From Eubacterium sp. CAG:786 (GTDB lineage: Bacteria; Bacillota; Clostridia; Oscillospirales; Ruminococcaceae), in assembly GCA_000432175.1 (NCBI GenBank), contig HF989515.1, forward strand, positions 1 through 15,102: 15,102 nucleotides of DNA, read 5' to 3'. The notes under the pieces were generated by a model that worked only from the letters and a program-made list of their open reading frames with translations, had not been told where the DNA came from and searched no databases. The number at the start of each line of letters is the position of its first letter. Within the stretch, counting starts at the first letter, position 1. The translations under genes were made by a program, and so were the position numbers. Of the stretch, positions 13,133 through 15,102 are shown one piece after another.

Positions 13133-14410
13133 TTATGCCAGGAACCTACGCACCGCTGCGGCAAAATAGAAACTGCCTCCGAAATAGACCAGTTCCCTGG
13201 GAATGCTCCTTGCATATTCCAGCGCCTGGCGCGGGTCGTGGAATATCTCGGCATTCACCCCGGCTGCGCTGCGGAGTTCCTCAGCGGGAACGTTGCCGTC
13301 TGAAAAGCCGTCGCAGAACACCACCTGCTCAAAGCAGGGAAGTATCACATGCAGGAACGCAGCGTGATCCTTTGTATTCATCATGCCGATAACGCCGGTG
13401 ATATGCGAATATCCCGAGTCCTTAAGCGATTCCCTGACTGCCAGCGCCGCCTGTGGATTATGCCCCCCGTCCAGCAGGAGAGAGGGCTTTTCCGGGGCGT
13501 TGGAGCGGAATATTTCCATGCGCGCGGGTATCTGGGCGCGTTCCAGCCCAAGGGCGATTTCTCTTGCTGGGACGCCCATGCTGGTCAGCACCTCCACAGC
13601 GGTCATGGCGTTGCTTATCTGGTAGGCTCCACCCATTCGCAGACGGTATTCCTGCCCGCGGTAGCTGAAGCTGCTGCCGTCAAGCCCGGGTTTTCCGTGT
13701 ACTTCAAGCTGCGACCTGTCCGGAATTATCAGGCGCGCGCCCGTGGCTTCGCAGCGGCTGCGTATTACTTCCATTGCAGAGTCGGGGATATCCAGCGCTG
13801 CGACTGCATTCCCGCCCTTTATCACGCCGCATTTTGAGCGCGCTATTTCCTCGACGGTGGCGCCGAGTATTCTGGTGTGGTCAAGCCCTATCGAGGTGAT
13901 CACGGCGCATTCCGGCTGCTTTATGATGTTCGTGGAATCCAGCGTGCCGCCAATGCCTGCTTCAAGCACGACGTAATCAGCGCGCTTTTCCGCATAGAAC
14001 AGGAAAGCAGCCGCATTGAGTATCTCAAACTGCGAGAATTCAAGTTTCCCGCATTCATCAGCGGCTTTGGCGACAGTGGTGAGAAGCCGCGCGAGGTCGC
14101 AGGCGCTTATCTCGTATATCCCCGTGGGGTAAGCCACCGCGATGCGCTCACACACGCTGCGCACATACGGAGATGTGAATCGCCCCACGGTGTTGCCTGC
14201 CGCTGCAAGCGCAGAGGTGCAGAATTCCGCGACGGAGCCTTTGCCATTCGTGCCGACTATGTGAATAAAACGCAGACTGTCCTGAGGGTCCCCAAGCTTA
14301 TGCATAAGCGCAGAAAACCGGGACAGATCCTTCACCGGCGCGCCGAAGTGAGAATACTGCCCCAGAAATCCCTCTATGTCGTCACAGCTGCAGATCAGTG
14401 AAGACCGCAT
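13133..14410 (-). CDS. folC: Bifunctional folylpolyglutamate synthase / dihydrofolate synthase
   Basis: A Mur-ligase-family enzyme of 425 residues, the expected FolC length. It uses ATP to join glutamate to dihydropteroate or to folates, which makes and retains cellular folate. The P-loop HIVGTNGKGSVAEF lies at about 50-63. EAGIGGTLDSTNI, the SIGLDHTRILG segment and IARSKCGVIKGG supply metal, ATP and lysine contacts in the central domain. LLDGGHNPQAA begins the C-terminal domain. The ATG at 14410 is chosen because GGAAGG (14421-14426) lies 10 nt upstream; a GTG at 14428 would add six residues without a ribosome site. The start overlaps the last 16 nt of a small membrane-protein gene, so translation is probably coupled. 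The enzyme is cytoplasmic. Confidence 0.94.
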   Translation of the reverse strand: MRSSLICSCDDIEGFLGQYSHFGAPVKDLSRFSALMHKLGDPQDSLRFIHIVGTNGKGSVAEFCTSALAAAGNTVGRFTSPYVRSVCERIAVAYPTGIYEISACDLARLLTTVAKAADECGKLEFSQFEILNAAAFLFYAEKRADYVVLEAGIGGTLDSTNIIKQPECAVITSIGLDHTRILGATVEEIARSKCGVIKGGNAVAALDIPDSAMEVIRSRCEATGARLIIPDRSQLEVHGKPGLDGSSFSYRGQEYRLRMGGAYQISNAMTAVEVLTSMGVPAREIALGLERAQIPARMEIFRSNAPEKPSLLLDGGHNPQAALAVRESLKDSGYSHITGVIGMMNTKDHAAFLHVILPCFEQVVFCDGFSDGNVPAEELRSAAGVNAEIFHDPRQALEYARSIPRELVYFGGSFYFAAAVRRFLA

Positions 14411-14574
14411 TCGTCGTAGTCCTTCCACTTTTCGTTGTAGCGCATTTCGTCCGCGAGTTTAAGGCAGATGTAAGCGACTGCGCCTGCAACTACCACAACT
14501 GCGCTGATTATCGGGATCACTACCTTTGCGGTGGGGCCGATCTTCTTTTCAACTCTGTCCTTGATGATGCTCAT
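14395..14574 (-). CDS. Small single-pass membrane protein (59 aa), function unknown
   Basis: A 59-residue reading frame starting ATG at 14574 and ending TGA at 14395-14397. It begins MSIIKDRVEKKIGPTAK, has one clear membrane helix (about 18-40, VVIPIISAVVVVAGAVAYICLKL), and ends in a charged tail, DEMRYNEKWKDYDECGLH. AAGGAAG (14580-14586) is a reasonable ribosome site 5 nt before the start. The gene lies 46 nt after the rsmI stop and overlaps folC by 16 nt in a different frame, with the folC ribosome site inside it. The basic N-terminus suggests it stays inside the cell. I do not recognise a family. The coding case rests on the helix, the ribosome site and the fit in the operon. Confidence 0.8.
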   Translation of the reverse strand: MSIIKDRVEKKIGPTAKVVIPIISAVVVVAGAVAYICLKLADEMRYNEKWKDYDECGLH

Positions 14575-14620
14575 GGTTTTCTTCCTTTCTGTATGTCACG
14601 GGTGTCCGTGGGGTTCGGGG

Positions 14621-15102
14621 TCATTCTTCCGAGAGGAGTTTGTACAGTTCTTTGCGGGAAACTCCTGCCGCCTGCGCGGCTGTCTTGCACGCTTCGGAAA
14701 GCTTCATGCCGCCCCCGGCATAGCTTCTTGCAAGTTCCGCTGCCTGCTCGATGGTCATGGCTTCCTCTTCTGCGGGGGCGGCGCCTTCGATCACGATGAC
14801 GTATTCCCCGCGGGGGTCGGTGGTTTCATAGAGCGCGTTGAGTTCCGCCAGGGTGCCGCGGATAACTTCCTCGTGCAGCTTCGTCAGTTCGCGGCAGAGA
14901 GCCGCGCGGCGTTCCCCACCGATGGCTTCTGCGAGGTCTGAGAGCGTCTGCCGCAGCTTGTGCGGGGCTTCATAGTATATCAGCGTGTGCGGGAGTTTCG
15001 CGGTTTCTGCCAGGCGCTGACGGCGTTCCTTTTTGTCCACGGGGAGAAATCCCTCGAACGCGAAACGCGCGGTGTCTATGCCGCTTATCGCTACTGCGGC
15101 TA
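14621..15102 (-). CDS. rsmI: 16S rRNA (cytidine(1402)-2'-O)-methyltransferase, C-terminal part (cut by window edge)
   Basis: The last about 160 residues of an RsmI-type SAM-dependent methyltransferase; the N-terminus lies beyond 15102. The frame is open to the window edge, with AISGIDTARFAFEGFLP just inside, matching the family's ASG-hydrophobic-FxFEGFLP segment. KKERRQRL, LIYYEAPHKLRQTLSDL and AALCRELTKLHEEVIRGTLAEL follow and are all diagnostic. EYVIVIEGA closes the methylase fold, and the extra C-terminal domain (VSRKELYKLLSEE) is the helix-turn-helix-like tail of the family. It 2'-O-methylates C1402 of 16S rRNA in the ribosomal P site. It is the first gene seen of a minus-strand cluster with the 59-residue membrane protein and folC. 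Confidence 0.94.
   Translation of the reverse strand, partial: AAVAISGIDTARFAFEGFLPVDKKERRQRLAETAKLPHTLIYYEAPHKLRQTLSDLAEAIGGERRAALCRELTKLHEEVIRGTLAELNALYETTDPRGEYVIVIEGAAPAEEEAMTIEQAAELARSYAGGGMKLSEACKTAAQAAGVSRKELYKLLSEE

Overview
The window looks like chromosomal sequence from an anaerobic Firmicute, most likely a Ruminococcus-type member of the Oscillospiraceae. The reasons are the NfnAB-type electron-bifurcating pair, clean AGGAGG ribosome sites, TTGACA-N17-TATAAT promoters, a dCache chemoreceptor, and AT-rich intergenic DNA full of small inverted-repeat elements between GC-richer genes. The taxon is an inference. No rRNA, tRNA, CRISPR array, transposase or phage gene was seen.

Layout. 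145-3535 (+): a small alpha/beta hydrolase and a SIR2-family NAD-dependent deacylase, 4 nt apart; a 159-bp MITE-like element starting right at the sirtuin stop; then a double zinc-ribbon membrane protein overlapping a secreted, membrane-anchored TPM-domain protein. 3626-6070 (+): a strong promoter, the two subunits of an NADH-dependent ferredoxin:NADP+ oxidoreductase (nfnA, nfnB) and a terminator. 6106-6675 (-): a DUF6935-like protein whose promoter carries a perfect 8-4-8 palindrome over its predicted start site. 6923-9058 (+): a methyl-accepting chemotaxis protein whose ribosome-binding region is an exact 20-bp tandem duplication. 9060-9343: a second MITE-like element, again at a stop codon, separating the chemoreceptor from the terminator-like hairpin at 9361-9395.

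From 9409 to the right edge all genes are on the minus strand: a GT4 glycosyltransferase resembling Gram-positive glycolipid synthases; an intergenic island of five or more hairpins; a GT2 polyprenyl-phosphate-sugar synthase-like membrane enzyme; an internally duplicated, cysteine-rich DUF305 protein; a membrane-anchored DUF2726 protein with a long, repeat-built 5' leader; and a rsmI - small membrane protein - folC cluster, in which the 59-residue small protein overlaps the folC start and is easily missed.

How the genes work together. NfnAB balances NADH, NADPH and ferredoxin pools and fits a fermentative anaerobe. The zinc-ribbon/TPM pair is probably one membrane-associated unit. The two glycosyltransferases both serve envelope glycoconjugates but have separate promoters. 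I do not see a complete new multi-gene system such as a defence island or biosynthetic cluster. The most unusual material is non-coding: three unrelated inverted-repeat elements placed at stop codons, the duplicated ribosome site, the palindromic operator, and the DUF2726 leader that can form competing hairpins.
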